Shown one piece after another: positions 17,478 to 25,832 of a stretch of DNA of 64,000 nt; position 1 is the stretch's first letter; the number at the start of each line of letters is the position of its first letter. The position numbers were made by a program, and so were the translations under genes. Where the stretch lies: contig JAOOBT010000002.1 of NCBI GenBank assembly GCA_028404615.1, positions 1-64,000 on the forward strand. Reading direction: 5' to 3'. The notes beneath the pieces were generated by a model that was given only the letters and a program-made list of their open reading frames with translations, searched no databases and was not told where the DNA came from. Source of the DNA: Candidatus Pelagibacter sp. Lineage in GTDB: Bacteria > Pseudomonadota > Alphaproteobacteria > Pelagibacterales > Pelagibacteraceae.

Positions 17478-18644
17478 ATGAGTATTCCAAAAAGTTTTTT
17501 AGGTTATAAAAGGGAAAATGGTAGAGCAGGTACAAGAAATCATGTGATTATCCTTCCTGTGGACGATATTTCAAATGCTTGCGCTGAGGCAGTAGCTAAT
17601 AATATTAAAGGAACAATCGCGCTACCTCACTCATATGGAAGATTACAATTTGGAGCAGATTTAGAATTACATTTTAGAACTATGATTGGAACAGGTAGAA
17701 ATCCAAATGTAGCAGCAGTAATAGTAATTGGAATTGAGCCAAAATGGACAAAAAAAATAGTTGATGGCATTGCAGAAACAGGGAAGCCAGTTGAGGGTTT
17801 TCATATTGAAAGAAGTGGTGATATTCAAACAATTATGAAAGCCTCAAAAAAGGCGCAAGAGTTTTCTATGTGGGCGTCTGAGAAGCAAAGAGAAGAGTGC
17901 CCTCTCAGTGATTTATGGATTTCTGTAAAATGTGGTGAGTCTGATACCACTTCTGGACTAGCCTCGAACCCTACTGTTGGAAATCTAATGGATAAACTTG
18001 AACCACTAGGAGTTCATTTATGTTTTGGTGAAACTTCAGAGTTAACTGGCGCAGAGCAAGTTTGCGCAAAAAGAGGTGCTACGCCTGAAGCTCAAAAAAA
18101 ATTCATGAAAACTTGGAGTGAATATAATGATTTTATTTTGAAAGAAGCTACTGATGATTTATCAGAAAGTCAACCAACAGCCGGAAATATTGCCGGAGGT
18201 CTTACAACTATTGAGGAAAAAGCGTTTGGAAATTTTCAAAAAATTGGCTCAAGAAAATTTATTGATGTATTAGAGCCTGCCGAAGAGCCAAAAAAAGGAA
18301 AAGGTTTATATTTTATGGATACTTCTTCCGCTGCAGCAGAGTGTGTTACCTTACAAGCAGCGGGTGGATTTAATATACATTTATTTCCTACTGGACAAGG
18401 AAACATTATAGGTAATCCGATAGAGCCAGTTGTAAAACTTACTGCTAATCCATTAACTGCAAAACTAATGAGTGAACATGTAGATTGTGATGTTTCAAAA
18501 ATATTATCTAGAGAAATGAATTTAGATCAAGCTGGAGATAAGTTGATTGAAACAACTCTTAAAGTTGCTAATGGAAGATTGACTTGTGCAGAGGCCTTAG
18601 GACATAGAGAGTTTGTAATGACTAAACTTTATCGAAGTGCTTAA
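17478..18644 (+). CDS. suyB: Sulfolactate sulfo-lyase large subunit
   Basis: A 388-residue UxaA C-terminal-domain protein. It has [35 protein letters not shown] at the start, a conserved Cys in [18 protein letters not shown] and [14 protein letters not shown], and the late [23 protein letters not shown]. These are the SuyB/altronate dehydratase blocks, and family members bind an iron cofactor. It pairs with suyA to release sulfite from sulfolactate, the product expected from the HpsN-like enzyme at 2852. It converges with the TauE/SafE gene at 18650. Confidence 0.93.
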   Translation: MSIPKSFLGYKRENGRAGTRNHVIILPVDDISNACAEAVANNIKGTIALPHSYGRLQFGADLELHFRTMIGTGRNPNVAAVIVIGIEPKWTKKIVDGIAETGKPVEGFHIERSGDIQTIMKASKKAQEFSMWASEKQREECPLSDLWISVKCGESDTTSGLASNPTVGNLMDKLEPLGVHLCFGETSELTGAEQVCAKRGATPEAQKKFMKTWSEYNDFILKEATDDLSESQPTAGNIAGGLTTIEEKAFGNFQKIGSRKFIDVLEPAEEPKKGKGLYFMDTSSAAAECVTLQAAGGFNIHLFPTGQGNIIGNPIEPVVKLTANPLTAKLMSEHVDCDVSKILSREMNLDQAGDKLIETTLKVANGRLTCAEALGHREFVMTKLYRSA

Positions 18645-18649
18645 TCAGA

Positions 18650-19753
18650 TTATTTTACAGGGAATTTAACTTCTTCTTGTTTTGGTTTTTTGTTTCTAAG
18701 GTCATGAATAATTTTTCTAAACCAAGCCATTAATGCTCCAAGTGATACCGCAAGAATAATTGCAAAAGCTCCATACAAGAATGGTGCATCATTAGAAATT
18801 CTCACGATAAATTCTGCTAAACTATTTAACTCAGGTGATGATACAGAAGTTCCATTAAATACTTTTTTTTCCCTAAAGAAAGAATCGTATGCAATCGCGA
18901 TTGCAACAGTTATTAAAAGCATTGCAAACAATGATTTTAACTCTGTGCTATCTAAAAATTGACCTATCTTTTGACCAACTTGAACACCGATAATAGATCC
19001 TAGTATCAAGGGCACAACTAAAAATAAATCAATAGTACCATAATTAAATGAATGTAATATAGTTACAACAGCACTAATAAAAACGGTTACAAACAAAGAA
19101 GTTCCTGGGATTAATTTTACGGGCATCCCAATAATATAAATCATAGCAGGGACCATCAAAAAAGCACCTCCGATGCCCATCATCGAAGCCACAAATCCTA
19201 CAATAAAACCTAAAAGTATTGGGGTAAAAGCGCTTTCATATAATCTAGATTTATTAAATCTCATACGTAAAGGTAAACCCTGCAGCCAATTATGATCATG
19301 TAATTTTCTTTTAATGAAAGTTTTAGATTTTAAACGATTTCTTTCTCGAATTCCTTCGATAAGCATAAGAGTTCCAACCATGGCTAGTAAGTACATATAT
19401 AATAATGAAATTATTAAACTTATTTTTCCTATTTCTGAAAAGAAAGTAAAGGTCATTATTCCAATTATAGTTCCAACTACACCCCCAGAAACTATCATGA
19501 GACCCATTTTGTAATCGAGAGTTTTTTTATACCAATGTGTTAAAGACCCAGAAACTGATGTGGCAAGTATATTATTAACCTCGTTTGGAACTGCATATAC
19601 TGGAGGTATGCCCATGAAAATTAAAAATGGAGTCATTAAAAAACCCCCGCCTACTCCAAATAAGCCCGAGAGTACTCCTACTGCTAAACTTAAAAATAAT
19701 AAAAGAAAAATATCAATATTTACTTGTGCTATGGGTAGATAAATTTCAAGCAT
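18650..19753 (-). CDS. TauE/SafE-family sulfite (sulfoacetate) exporter
   Basis: A 367-residue membrane protein with about eight helices and two family repeats: AVGVLSGLFGVGGGFLMTPFLIFMGIPPVYAV (about residues 24-56) and GFIVGFVASMMGIGGAFLMVPAMIYIIGMPVK (about 190-222). TauE/SafE members export sulfite or organosulfur anions. Converging on suyAB and lying beyond the 3' end of the apr genes, it plausibly disposes of sulfite produced by SuyAB and Xsc. It is longer than many family members because of the extended C-terminal part. Confidence 0.88.
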   Translation of the reverse strand: MLEIYLPIAQVNIDIFLLLFLSLAVGVLSGLFGVGGGFLMTPFLIFMGIPPVYAVPNEVNNILATSVSGSLTHWYKKTLDYKMGLMIVSGGVVGTIIGIMTFTFFSEIGKISLIISLLYMYLLAMVGTLMLIEGIRERNRLKSKTFIKRKLHDHNWLQGLPLRMRFNKSRLYESAFTPILLGFIVGFVASMMGIGGAFLMVPAMIYIIGMPVKLIPGTSLFVTVFISAVVTILHSFNYGTIDLFLVVPLILGSIIGVQVGQKIGQFLDSTELKSLFAMLLITVAIAIAYDSFFREKKVFNGTSVSSPELNSLAEFIVRISNDAPFLYGAFAIILAVSLGALMAWFRKIIHDLRNKKPKQEEVKFPVK

Positions 19754-19761
19754 TTATGTTA

Positions 19762-19790
19762 GCAGTATGCTTGAAACATCAACTTGTCAA
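19762..19790 (-). promoter_or_regulatory. Predicted promoter of the TauE/SafE gene
   Basis: A perfect -35 TTGACA lies on the minus strand at 19785-19790. A -10 is either CATACT (19764-19769, 15-base spacer) or TACTGC (17-base spacer). Transcription would start within a few bases of the ATG at 19753, giving an almost leaderless message, consistent with no visible ribosome site. Confidence 0.35.
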
Positions 19791-19792
19791 TC

Positions 19793-20143
19793 TTAATAAA
19801 TTGTTGCACCAAAGACTTTTACCATTTCACCTTCTTCACCAAGGACAAGTCTACCTAAAAATTCCCCAGGAACTGTATTGCTTTTTTGTTTATATAAAAT
19901 AGTGATGAAATTATCTCTTCTAATACATCCTAAAAAATCTGGATTTTCCTTTAAACTTGTTAGAAGTTTGTTGTTTGCCCACTGTTTGCCGAGCTCAACT
20001 TCATTTGCCCCGTATAGCATCTGTGAGGAAAAATCTTTGGTAAAACTTCCATAGTCTTTGTTGTTTGATGATTTTATTAAATTTTCCCAAATAGGGTTAG
20101 CTATTTTGACGACTTCATCGTCAGTTTTTTTTAATAAGTTCAT
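19793..20143 (-). CDS. Unknown 116-residue protein at the end of the apr operon
   Basis: A soluble 116-residue protein of mixed helix then strand pattern (N-terminal helix VVKIANPIWENLIKSSNN, C-terminal strands FITILYKQKS and EFLGRLVLGEEGEMVKVFG), which recalls SnoaL/NTF2-like folds. No catalytic motif. It starts 8 bases after the aprA stop and so is very likely co-transcribed with aprMBA. A role in sulfite handling is a guess from position. Confidence 0.55.
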   Translation of the reverse strand: MNLLKKTDDEVVKIANPIWENLIKSSNNKDYGSFTKDFSSQMLYGANEVELGKQWANNKLLTSLKENPDFLGCIRRDNFITILYKQKSNTVPGEFLGRLVLGEEGEMVKVFGATIY

Positions 20144-20151
20144 TTCTAGAA

Positions 20152-22011
20152 TTAAGAGGCTTTTTTCTCTTTCTCGTCACCAACAATATGATAAACAGGC
20201 ATCTTTTCCATTGTAAATTTTCCTGTTGAAGGGTCTCTTCTTGAAACTGTAAGACAATGCCAATTTTCATCATCAAGTTTAAGCTTGTCGCCTCTATAAT
20301 AATATCCTGGCCATCGAGTTTCCTCTCTAAATAACGTGTGTTCCGTCACGCATTGTGAGGTAAGTGTTCGATGTTTTAACTCCCACGCTCTCATTAGTTG
20401 ATGATAATCCTCAGCTCCAACGTTTTCCAAATCTTCTTGAAGCCAGTCTAAAAGTTCTAAACCTTTTTTAAGAAGATTGTCATTGGTCATATAATTTGCA
20501 GTAATACCACCTACATATTCATCCATAATTTTTTGTAGCCTTTGTAAACCTTGAATTGGAGAAATGTAGCTTGGAGAAACAGTGCCCCCCGTAATTTCAT
20601 TTCTATTGACGGTATAGTTATCTAAAGGCTTATAAATTATTTCTTTAAATTCATCACATTGCTTATCAGAAACTTTTAAATCCGTAGCTTTCTGATCTTC
20701 AATATATTTTACAGCTGCTTTGGCTGCTAACCTTCCTTCTGTAAAAGATCCTGAAGAAAATTTATGTGCACTCCCGCCGACAGTATCTCCTGCACCAAAT
20801 AAACCATCGACTGTCGTCATTCTGTTATAACCCCAAAAATATTCCTTTGGAGCAATATCTTCTGGTCCACTTACCCAAGCGCCAGAGCATGTTGCGTGAG
20901 ATCCCATCACGTATGGTTCAGAAGTAGTTAATTCAGGATTAGTATACTTAGGATCGATATTCTGTGATGCCCAAACTACTGCTTGACCAACTGTCATTCC
21001 CAGAAAATTTTCCCATCCTACGGTTTCTAAATGGGGATCTTGAAAAGCTTCTTTGGTAACCATATGAATTGGCCCACCACCTGCCATTACCTCTTGTATA
21101 AATGCGTGATTTCTTAGACAAGTTGGAACCGGGTGATGGTCAATATACTCTCCAACTAATTTCTTAGTTTGGTCATACCATTTTTTTTCATAGTTTTCAC
21201 CATTTGCATTTTGAGTGTAAGTTTTTAAATGCAAGAAGTAAGCACCAACCGGGCCATAACCATCTTTAAATCTGCATAATACAATTCGATTTTCCATTTG
21301 AGTCATTTTAGCTCCAGCGGCAATTGGAAGTGCATACGCTGAACCATTGCTCCACGGGGCGTACCAAGTTCTTCCCATTCCTTCTCCAACAGCTCTAGGT
21401 TTAAAAATATGAGAGGCACCACCTGCAGCAACAATAACTGTTTTTGCTCTAAACACATGATAGTCACCTGTTCTCATATTAAATCCTACTGCGCCACCAA
21501 CTCTATTTTTTTTATTTTCATCCATCAATAAATGGGTAATCATTATTCTGTTATAGATTTTATCTGCAGATTTTTTTGCTGCCTCGGCAACTATTGGTTT
21601 ATAACTCTCACCATGTATCATTATTTGCCATTTACCTTCCCTCTGGTATCTTCCAGTTTTTTTATCTTTCATCATTGGAAGTCCCCACTCATCAAACATA
21701 TGAACTGTTGAGTCAACATGTCGAGCCATGTCATAACCTAAATCTTCTCTTACCAATCCCATCAAATCATTTCTTGCGTATCTAACGTGATCTTCAGGTT
21801 GATTTTCGTTCCATCTCATACCCATATAACAATTAATAGCATATAGCCCTTGCGCTACTGCTCCACTTCTATCTATGTTAGCTTTTTCAACGCAAATGAT
21901 TTTAAGATCTCTTCCCCAATGTCTTGCTTCAAATGTGGCTCCGGTACCAGCCATACCGCCGCCTACAACTAAAATATCGCAGTCTTCATGAACTGTTTTA
22001 TTTTTTGGCAT
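20152..22011 (-). CDS. aprA: Adenylylsulfate (APS) reductase alpha subunit
   Basis: A 619-residue FAD protein. It has the dinucleotide motif ILVVGGGMAGTGATFEARHWG, then DRSGAVAQGLYAINCYMG, the flavin-site RAKTVIVAAGGASHIFKPRAVGEGMGRTWY and the late GDTVGGSAHKFSSGSFTEGRLAAKAAV, all typical of AprA. With AprB it interconverts sulfite plus AMP and APS. In an aerobic sulfonate user the oxidative direction is expected. The aprB and aprA genes share one base (TAATG). Length is normal for the family. Confidence 0.97.
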   Translation of the reverse strand: MPKNKTVHEDCDILVVGGGMAGTGATFEARHWGRDLKIICVEKANIDRSGAVAQGLYAINCYMGMRWNENQPEDHVRYARNDLMGLVREDLGYDMARHVDSTVHMFDEWGLPMMKDKKTGRYQREGKWQIMIHGESYKPIVAEAAKKSADKIYNRIMITHLLMDENKKNRVGGAVGFNMRTGDYHVFRAKTVIVAAGGASHIFKPRAVGEGMGRTWYAPWSNGSAYALPIAAGAKMTQMENRIVLCRFKDGYGPVGAYFLHLKTYTQNANGENYEKKWYDQTKKLVGEYIDHHPVPTCLRNHAFIQEVMAGGGPIHMVTKEAFQDPHLETVGWENFLGMTVGQAVVWASQNIDPKYTNPELTTSEPYVMGSHATCSGAWVSGPEDIAPKEYFWGYNRMTTVDGLFGAGDTVGGSAHKFSSGSFTEGRLAAKAAVKYIEDQKATDLKVSDKQCDEFKEIIYKPLDNYTVNRNEITGGTVSPSYISPIQGLQRLQKIMDEYVGGITANYMTNDNLLKKGLELLDWLQEDLENVGAEDYHQLMRAWELKHRTLTSQCVTEHTLFREETRWPGYYYRGDKLKLDDENWHCLTVSRRDPSTGKFTMEKMPVYHIVGDEKEKKAS

Positions 22012-22481
22012 TAATAATAAACACCTTTTTTAAATGATTCTTTGCTTATCGTTGGTAAGTCTTTTTTAGTATCTAAACCCTCTGGCTCTGAATATAAAAC
22101 TTGAGAATTCATTTCTCCTTGTCTTGGTTTATCTCCCTCAGAAAGTTTTGGTATGAATTTACCCCATGGTTTAGTTGTAATAGGAGAAACGAAATTTTTT
22201 TCAGTCCCATTTCGAAATTTTATTTTCCAGGAAATAGTTCCTTTTTCTTCTTCTCTTCTAACTCTCACGCTATGACCCATTGGCGCAAAGTCAGCATAAC
22301 CTCTAACATCTATTGCATGATTTGGGCAAGCTTTTACACAAGAGTAGCACTCCCAACAGAAATTTGGCTCTATGTTCTTTGCTCTTCTTATCGTCTCATC
22401 TATATGCATGATATCCGACGGACAAATATCAACACAATGACCGCAACCATCGCATCTTGTCATGTAAACAAATGTAGACAT
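22011..22481 (-). CDS. aprB: APS reductase beta subunit (ferredoxin-like)
   Basis: A 156-residue iron-sulfur protein with two four-cysteine cluster motifs, CDGCGHCVDICP (residues 9-20) and CWECYSCVKACP (about 42-53), followed by the AprB-specific C-terminal tail that wraps AprA. It carries electrons between the AprA flavin and the membrane partner. It follows aprM after 71 bases, with an AAGGGAAG ribosome site, and is coupled to aprA. Confidence 0.96.
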   Translation of the reverse strand: MSTFVYMTRCDGCGHCVDICPSDIMHIDETIRRAKNIEPNFCWECYSCVKACPNHAIDVRGYADFAPMGHSVRVRREEEKGTISWKIKFRNGTEKNFVSPITTKPWGKFIPKLSEGDKPRQGEMNSQVLYSEPEGLDTKKDLPTISKESFKKGVYY

Positions 22482-22552
22482 AAATAATTATCTTCCCTTA
22501 AATTTTTTTATAATAGTATTATGGTTTAATCCAGTTTTAAATTTCATATATC

Positions 22553-23344
22553 TTAATAGTGTTTAGGTTCCTCTCTTTTAATTCCAAGACCAAATTGCTC
22601 TGGGGCATCAGCAGGTGGTGGCAAATTGTCTCTAGATCCATCAGCCTCTGCTAAATTTTTTTGAATTGCCGCTCCAGGTTTGTAGAACATGTGAGCAAAT
22701 TTAGACCAGTAAACACCTCCAAATAAAACTAGGTTAGATATAATAAATAAAATTAAAAAAAGATAACTTAAACCATTCATGCCTGCAGTTTGAGAGAATG
22801 ACCAAGCTAATCCGAAAGTAGCACAAGCTAATAAAGCAAGCACAAATAAATCAGCTGTAATAATTCGATACCAAGGATGCGCTTCAGCAGAAACATCGAC
22901 CCTTAAAAAAAACCAAAACCAATATCCCCCTAAACATGTCATAATTGCCCCGACATGCCAAATGATCGGGAAAATTGAAGGAGCAACATTTCCCTCAGAA
23001 TATTTAAAAATTAAAATTACAGACCCTAACCAAAAAAGAATTGTTCCATACATTCCTAAAACATGGGCAATTCTTCTTTTACCCATACCTAGTTCAGAAG
23101 TAGTTGCTATATCGTGTGCTACAGTTTTTAAAATAACTGCAGTTTTTTTTCCTGTGCTTAATTCAGTCTTTGCAGATTTTTTTGCTTTTTGTGCGTTTCT
23201 AAAAAAATAAACTACATTTTTTTTATGTAGCATATCTAAACCAGTGCCGATAACTATCAAAAGCACCATCGCAATTACAAAGTATTGCATTAAAAAGGTG
23301 GGGATTACTGTAGCAAGATCTGCAAAAGGATTTATTGTTAACAT
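22553..23344 (-). CDS. aprM: APS reductase membrane anchor (AprM)
   Basis: A 263-residue protein with six to seven membrane helices and a soluble C-terminal tail (LPPPADAPEQFGLG). Histidines suited to heme or quinone contact occur in HVLGMYG, IWHVGAIM and SAEAHPWYR, recalling NarI/QmoC-like subunits. In SAR11 and some sulfur oxidisers a short anchor called AprM replaces QmoABC as the quinone link, and the position directly before aprBA fits. The electron route is inferred from family knowledge. Confidence 0.8.
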   Translation of the reverse strand: MLTINPFADLATVIPTFLMQYFVIAMVLLIVIGTGLDMLHKKNVVYFFRNAQKAKKSAKTELSTGKKTAVILKTVAHDIATTSELGMGKRRIAHVLGMYGTILFWLGSVILIFKYSEGNVAPSIFPIIWHVGAIMTCLGGYWFWFFLRVDVSAEAHPWYRIITADLFVLALLACATFGLAWSFSQTAGMNGLSYLFLILFIISNLVLFGGVYWSKFAHMFYKPGAAIQKNLAEADGSRDNLPPPADAPEQFGLGIKREEPKHY

Positions 23345-23350
23345 TATCGA

Positions 23351-23379
23351 CTTTTATTAGTTTGATTAATACAGGTCAA
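23351..23379 (-). promoter_or_regulatory. Predicted aprMBA promoter
   Basis: On the minus strand, -35 TTGACC (23374-23379), a 17-base spacer and -10 TAAAAG (23351-23356), directly upstream of aprM. The start point would fall at about 23344-23346, so the transcript would begin at or next to the aprM ATG. Confidence 0.4.
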
Positions 23380-23396
23380 GTGAGAATGTTTCTCAA

Positions 23397-23777
23397 CTAT
23401 TTAAGTTTACCCTCTTTTCTCATTTGTTCGCGAATTTTAGTGGCTGAGATTTGTTGGGTCTTCTCGTCTAAAATTATCTCTTCAATTTTATAACCCACTC
23501 CTCTTCCATAGCAAATATTAGTAATATTTGGCACTAAAGTTACTTGAATTCTATTTTTATAATCTTTAAGAGCATCAAAAATATTTTTTTTTACCGTTTC
23601 AAAATCAAATGGATTATCATCTACTCCTTTTACATCTCTGACCATTATACTGACTTGTCCTGTTTTTTTTAAAGTTTCTTCAAAAAGTTTTTGATGTCCC
23701 TCATGCCAAGGTTGCCAACGTCCTAACATTTGAGCAGTGGGATGTTTATTATCCCAAACGTGATTATCGTTTTTCAT
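23397..23777 (-). CDS. Small nucleotidyltransferase of the HxGH superfamily
   Basis: A 126-residue, single-domain protein with the cytidylyl/adenylyltransferase motifs: GRWQPWHEGH (residues 19-28, the nucleotide-binding HxGH) and ISATKIREQM near the end. The same superfamily includes ATP sulfurylase, NMN adenylyltransferase and glycerol-phosphate cytidylyltransferase. It is upstream of aprMBA on the same strand, with 52 bases between. The APS made from sulfite needs an adenylyl-transfer step to yield ATP and sulfate, and no normal sat gene is in the window. That role is only a hypothesis for such a short protein. The substrate cannot be read from sequence. Confidence 0.75.
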   Translation of the reverse strand: MKNDNHVWDNKHPTAQMLGRWQPWHEGHQKLFEETLKKTGQVSIMVRDVKGVDDNPFDFETVKKNIFDALKDYKNRIQVTLVPNITNICYGRGVGYKIEEIILDEKTQQISATKIREQMRKEGKLK

Positions 23778-23799
23778 TTAATTGTTAAGTTATATAAAC

Positions 23800-24471
23800 T
23801 TAAGCAGCAACAGTCTGAAGTTTGTGCTTAGAAGTCATACCACTTAAGAAATTCCATAGATATCTTGCTGTTAGTAAAGATGCTGTTTCAGCCTTTTCTT
23901 GCTCCTCTTTAGATAAAGCATCTAATAACTTTTCACACTCAGCTCTATGAATTACATCTGCTGATTTATGAGCTTCAAAAAACTCAAGACCCTCCTTAGA
24001 ATTTACTCCATAAAATTTCTTCAATCCTTGAATTTTAGTTTCAGCGATTTCTGGAATTTGCCTTTCATACGTATACAGTGAAGCAAGTCCTTCAGCATAT
24101 GATTTTCTAGCTTGAGAAAAAAAGTTATCAATCATATCTTTTGTAAACCAATCAAGCTTTACTTTTTCAATTTCTTTTTCATCTGCGCCTAAAGCTTTTG
24201 CAAAATTCTTCCATAATTTTGGATGATCGCCATCTTTATTTTCTTCATCTTGCAAATTTTCCAATAAGATTCTCCTTTTTTCTAAATCTTCGCAAATAGA
24301 ATGTGTTGCGCTTATGTATCTTGGAAAAGCTTTGACGTGTTGATAATATTGTTCAGCGTAATCTTTGATAATCTCTCGAGTCAATTTACCCTCATTCCAA
24401 TATACCTGATAAAATGGGTGTTGAAGTAAATGAAACTTGTCTAACTTTTCTCCTAGTTTTTTTGAAAACAT
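23800..24471 (-). CDS. CADD-like diiron protein, p-aminobenzoate synthesis
   Basis: A 223-residue heme-oxygenase-fold protein strongly resembling Chlamydia CADD: QHPFYQVYWNEGKLTRE, YYQHVKAFPRYISATHS, then ligands in LQDEEN, DHPKLW, YTYERQIPEIA and HKSADVIHRAE (Glu, His, Glu, His, Asp, His). CADD makes p-aminobenzoate for folate without pabABC, using its own tyrosine, and Tyr21 here lies at the equivalent place. I start at the ATG at 24471, preceded by AAGGAG, rather than 21 bases upstream. The upstream gap (24472-24611) holds repeats and a DnaA box, with a second DnaA box just beyond it. TenA/PqqC relatives are the alternative. Confidence 0.88.
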   Translation of the reverse strand: MFSKKLGEKLDKFHLLQHPFYQVYWNEGKLTREIIKDYAEQYYQHVKAFPRYISATHSICEDLEKRRILLENLQDEENKDGDHPKLWKNFAKALGADEKEIEKVKLDWFTKDMIDNFFSQARKSYAEGLASLYTYERQIPEIAETKIQGLKKFYGVNSKEGLEFFEAHKSADVIHRAECEKLLDALSKEEQEKAETASLLTARYLWNFLSGMTSKHKLQTVAA

Positions 24472-24500
24472 TATTTCTCCTTTGTTGATCAAAGACTATT

Positions 24501-24630
24501 AAATAATTATAATTATTTAAATAAAAAATTATCCACACTTTTTAGTTGAGTGGTTTTAAATGTTCACGTTTTGATTCACTTTTGATTCACTAAGGGACTC
24601 AATTTACAACCTTAGATAGTGTTATCCACA
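24501..24630. other. DnaA-box cluster with A+T palindrome (origin-like or DnaA-controlled)
   Basis: Two perfect DnaA boxes TTATCCACA in the same orientation (24529-24537 and 24622-24630) lie 93 bases apart, the second inside the 3' end of the MFS gene. Between and beside them are an 18-bp perfect A+T palindrome (24501-24518), two tandem 11-mers (24569-24590), and a degenerate third copy. A roughly 30 percent G+C sequence should hold about one such box per window of this size, so the pair is notable. It could be a replication origin element or a DnaA-regulated promoter. Confidence 0.4.
24569..24590. repeat. Tandem 11-bp direct repeat
   Basis: TTTTGATTCAC occurs twice without a gap, one helical turn per unit. 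A degenerate third unit (GTTCACG-like at 24562-24568) precedes it. Iteron-like spacing suggests a protein-binding array upstream of the CADD gene. Confidence 0.7.
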
Positions 24631-25832
24631 CGTTCTATCCTGCTTTCATTAATTGGATAGTGAACTAGTGTGGCAAAGACTGACAGGGCTATTGCCATGT
24701 ACCAAGCATAATCATAACTACCATAATTATCAAAAAAATAGCCTCCTAAAAATGCTCCTGCAAAAGCGCCAAACTGATGACATAAGAAAACGATACCAAA
24801 TAAAGTACTTAAATATTTTGTCCCAAAAATTTGAGCAACGATTCCATTTGTCGGTGGTACTGTAGACAACCATAAAAGACCAAAAGTTATTCCAAAAATA
24901 ATTGAGTTTAACATTGAAGGTGGTGAAAAAATAAAAATGCAGATACTTAGACCTCTTAAAAAGTAAAGAATGCTTAATAAGTTTTTTTTTTTATATTTTG
25001 TCCCAAGATAGCCCATACCTAAAGTTCCAAATATATTAAAAAAACCGATCAACGCTAATATTATAGTTGCTGACCAACCTCCCATACCTCTTTCTTGCAT
25101 ATAACCAGGAATATGAGTTCCAACCAATGTAATTTGGAAACCGCATACAAAAAAACCTAAAACTAATAAAACATATCCTTTGTGAGAAAAGGCCTCTTTG
25201 ATTGCTGATATAAATGTTTGATCTCTATCTGCTTTAGAAGATTGTATAATTGTTTTTGCTGGTAATAAAAAAAGTGAAGCTATGAGTCCAAAACCAATAA
25301 AAAACATAAAATATTTTAGTGTTTGAACCCAACCCACTTCACTAAGACTATATTGCGTAAACAAAGGGGATAAAAAATAACCTACCGATGCTGCTGCTGT
25401 AACTAAACCAGTAGCTATAGTGCGCGTTTCATTAGGAAAATGTTTTCCAACCTCAGAAACTGGGACACCTATTGCAGTAGCACCTAAAGCTATACCAACA
25501 AGAACACCCAGACTTATTTGAAAAAAAATACCAGTATTAGGCCCTGAATAAAGCATGTAAATACCCAATCCAAAAATAATAAAACCTAAAAATACAGCTT
25601 TATTACCACCAAATTTATCTGCAATTATTCCAAAAAGAGGAGCAAACATTCCCCAAAATAACATTTGTATTCCTATAGCTAAGCCAAACTCAGTTCTAGT
25701 GCATCCAATTCCTTCTTCAAAAGCTTTAAAAAATAATCCAAAGGTTTGTCGTAAACCCATGGATATCAAAATTATTGTACAAGCAGAAATAAGAGTTATC
25801 AATGCAATTTTATTAGGAAAAAATTTTAACAT
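24612..25832 (-). CDS. MFS transporter
   Basis: A 406-residue major facilitator with 12 predicted helices. The N-terminal MGLRQTFGLFFKAFEEGIGCTRTEFGLAIG and PLFGIIADKFGG loop resemble the monocarboxylate/oxalate-formate antiporter branch. A second-half loop MGYLGTKYKKKNLLS mirrors the first. Its start overlaps the stop of the MetC-like gene (TAATG), so they share a transcript. The substrate is not evident: a sulfur amino acid or organic acid would suit the neighbour. The gene's 3' end contains a DnaA box. Confidence 0.85.
   Translation of the reverse strand: MLKFFPNKIALITLISACTIILISMGLRQTFGLFFKAFEEGIGCTRTEFGLAIGIQMLFWGMFAPLFGIIADKFGGNKAVFLGFIIFGLGIYMLYSGPNTGIFFQISLGVLVGIALGATAIGVPVSEVGKHFPNETRTIATGLVTAAASVGYFLSPLFTQYSLSEVGWVQTLKYFMFFIGFGLIASLFLLPAKTIIQSSKADRDQTFISAIKEAFSHKGYVLLVLGFFVCGFQITLVGTHIPGYMQERGMGGWSATIILALIGFFNIFGTLGMGYLGTKYKKKNLLSILYFLRGLSICIFIFSPPSMLNSIIFGITFGLLWLSTVPPTNGIVAQIFGTKYLSTLFGIVFLCHQFGAFAGAFLGGYFFDNYGSYDYAWYMAIALSVFATLVHYPINESRIERVDNTI

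Noticed and set aside
17183..18644. Altronate dehydratase (UxaA)
   Set aside because: The protein is split into SuyA- and SuyB-length subunits and lies among xsc, TauE and apr genes. No hexuronate genes are nearby.
22101..22487. 128-codon plus-strand frame
   Set aside because: Antisense to aprB. Long runs of Ser and Phe and no ribosome site mark it as a shadow.
24569..24590. CRISPR-like repeat
   Set aside because: Only two full tandem units without spacers and no cas genes in the window.
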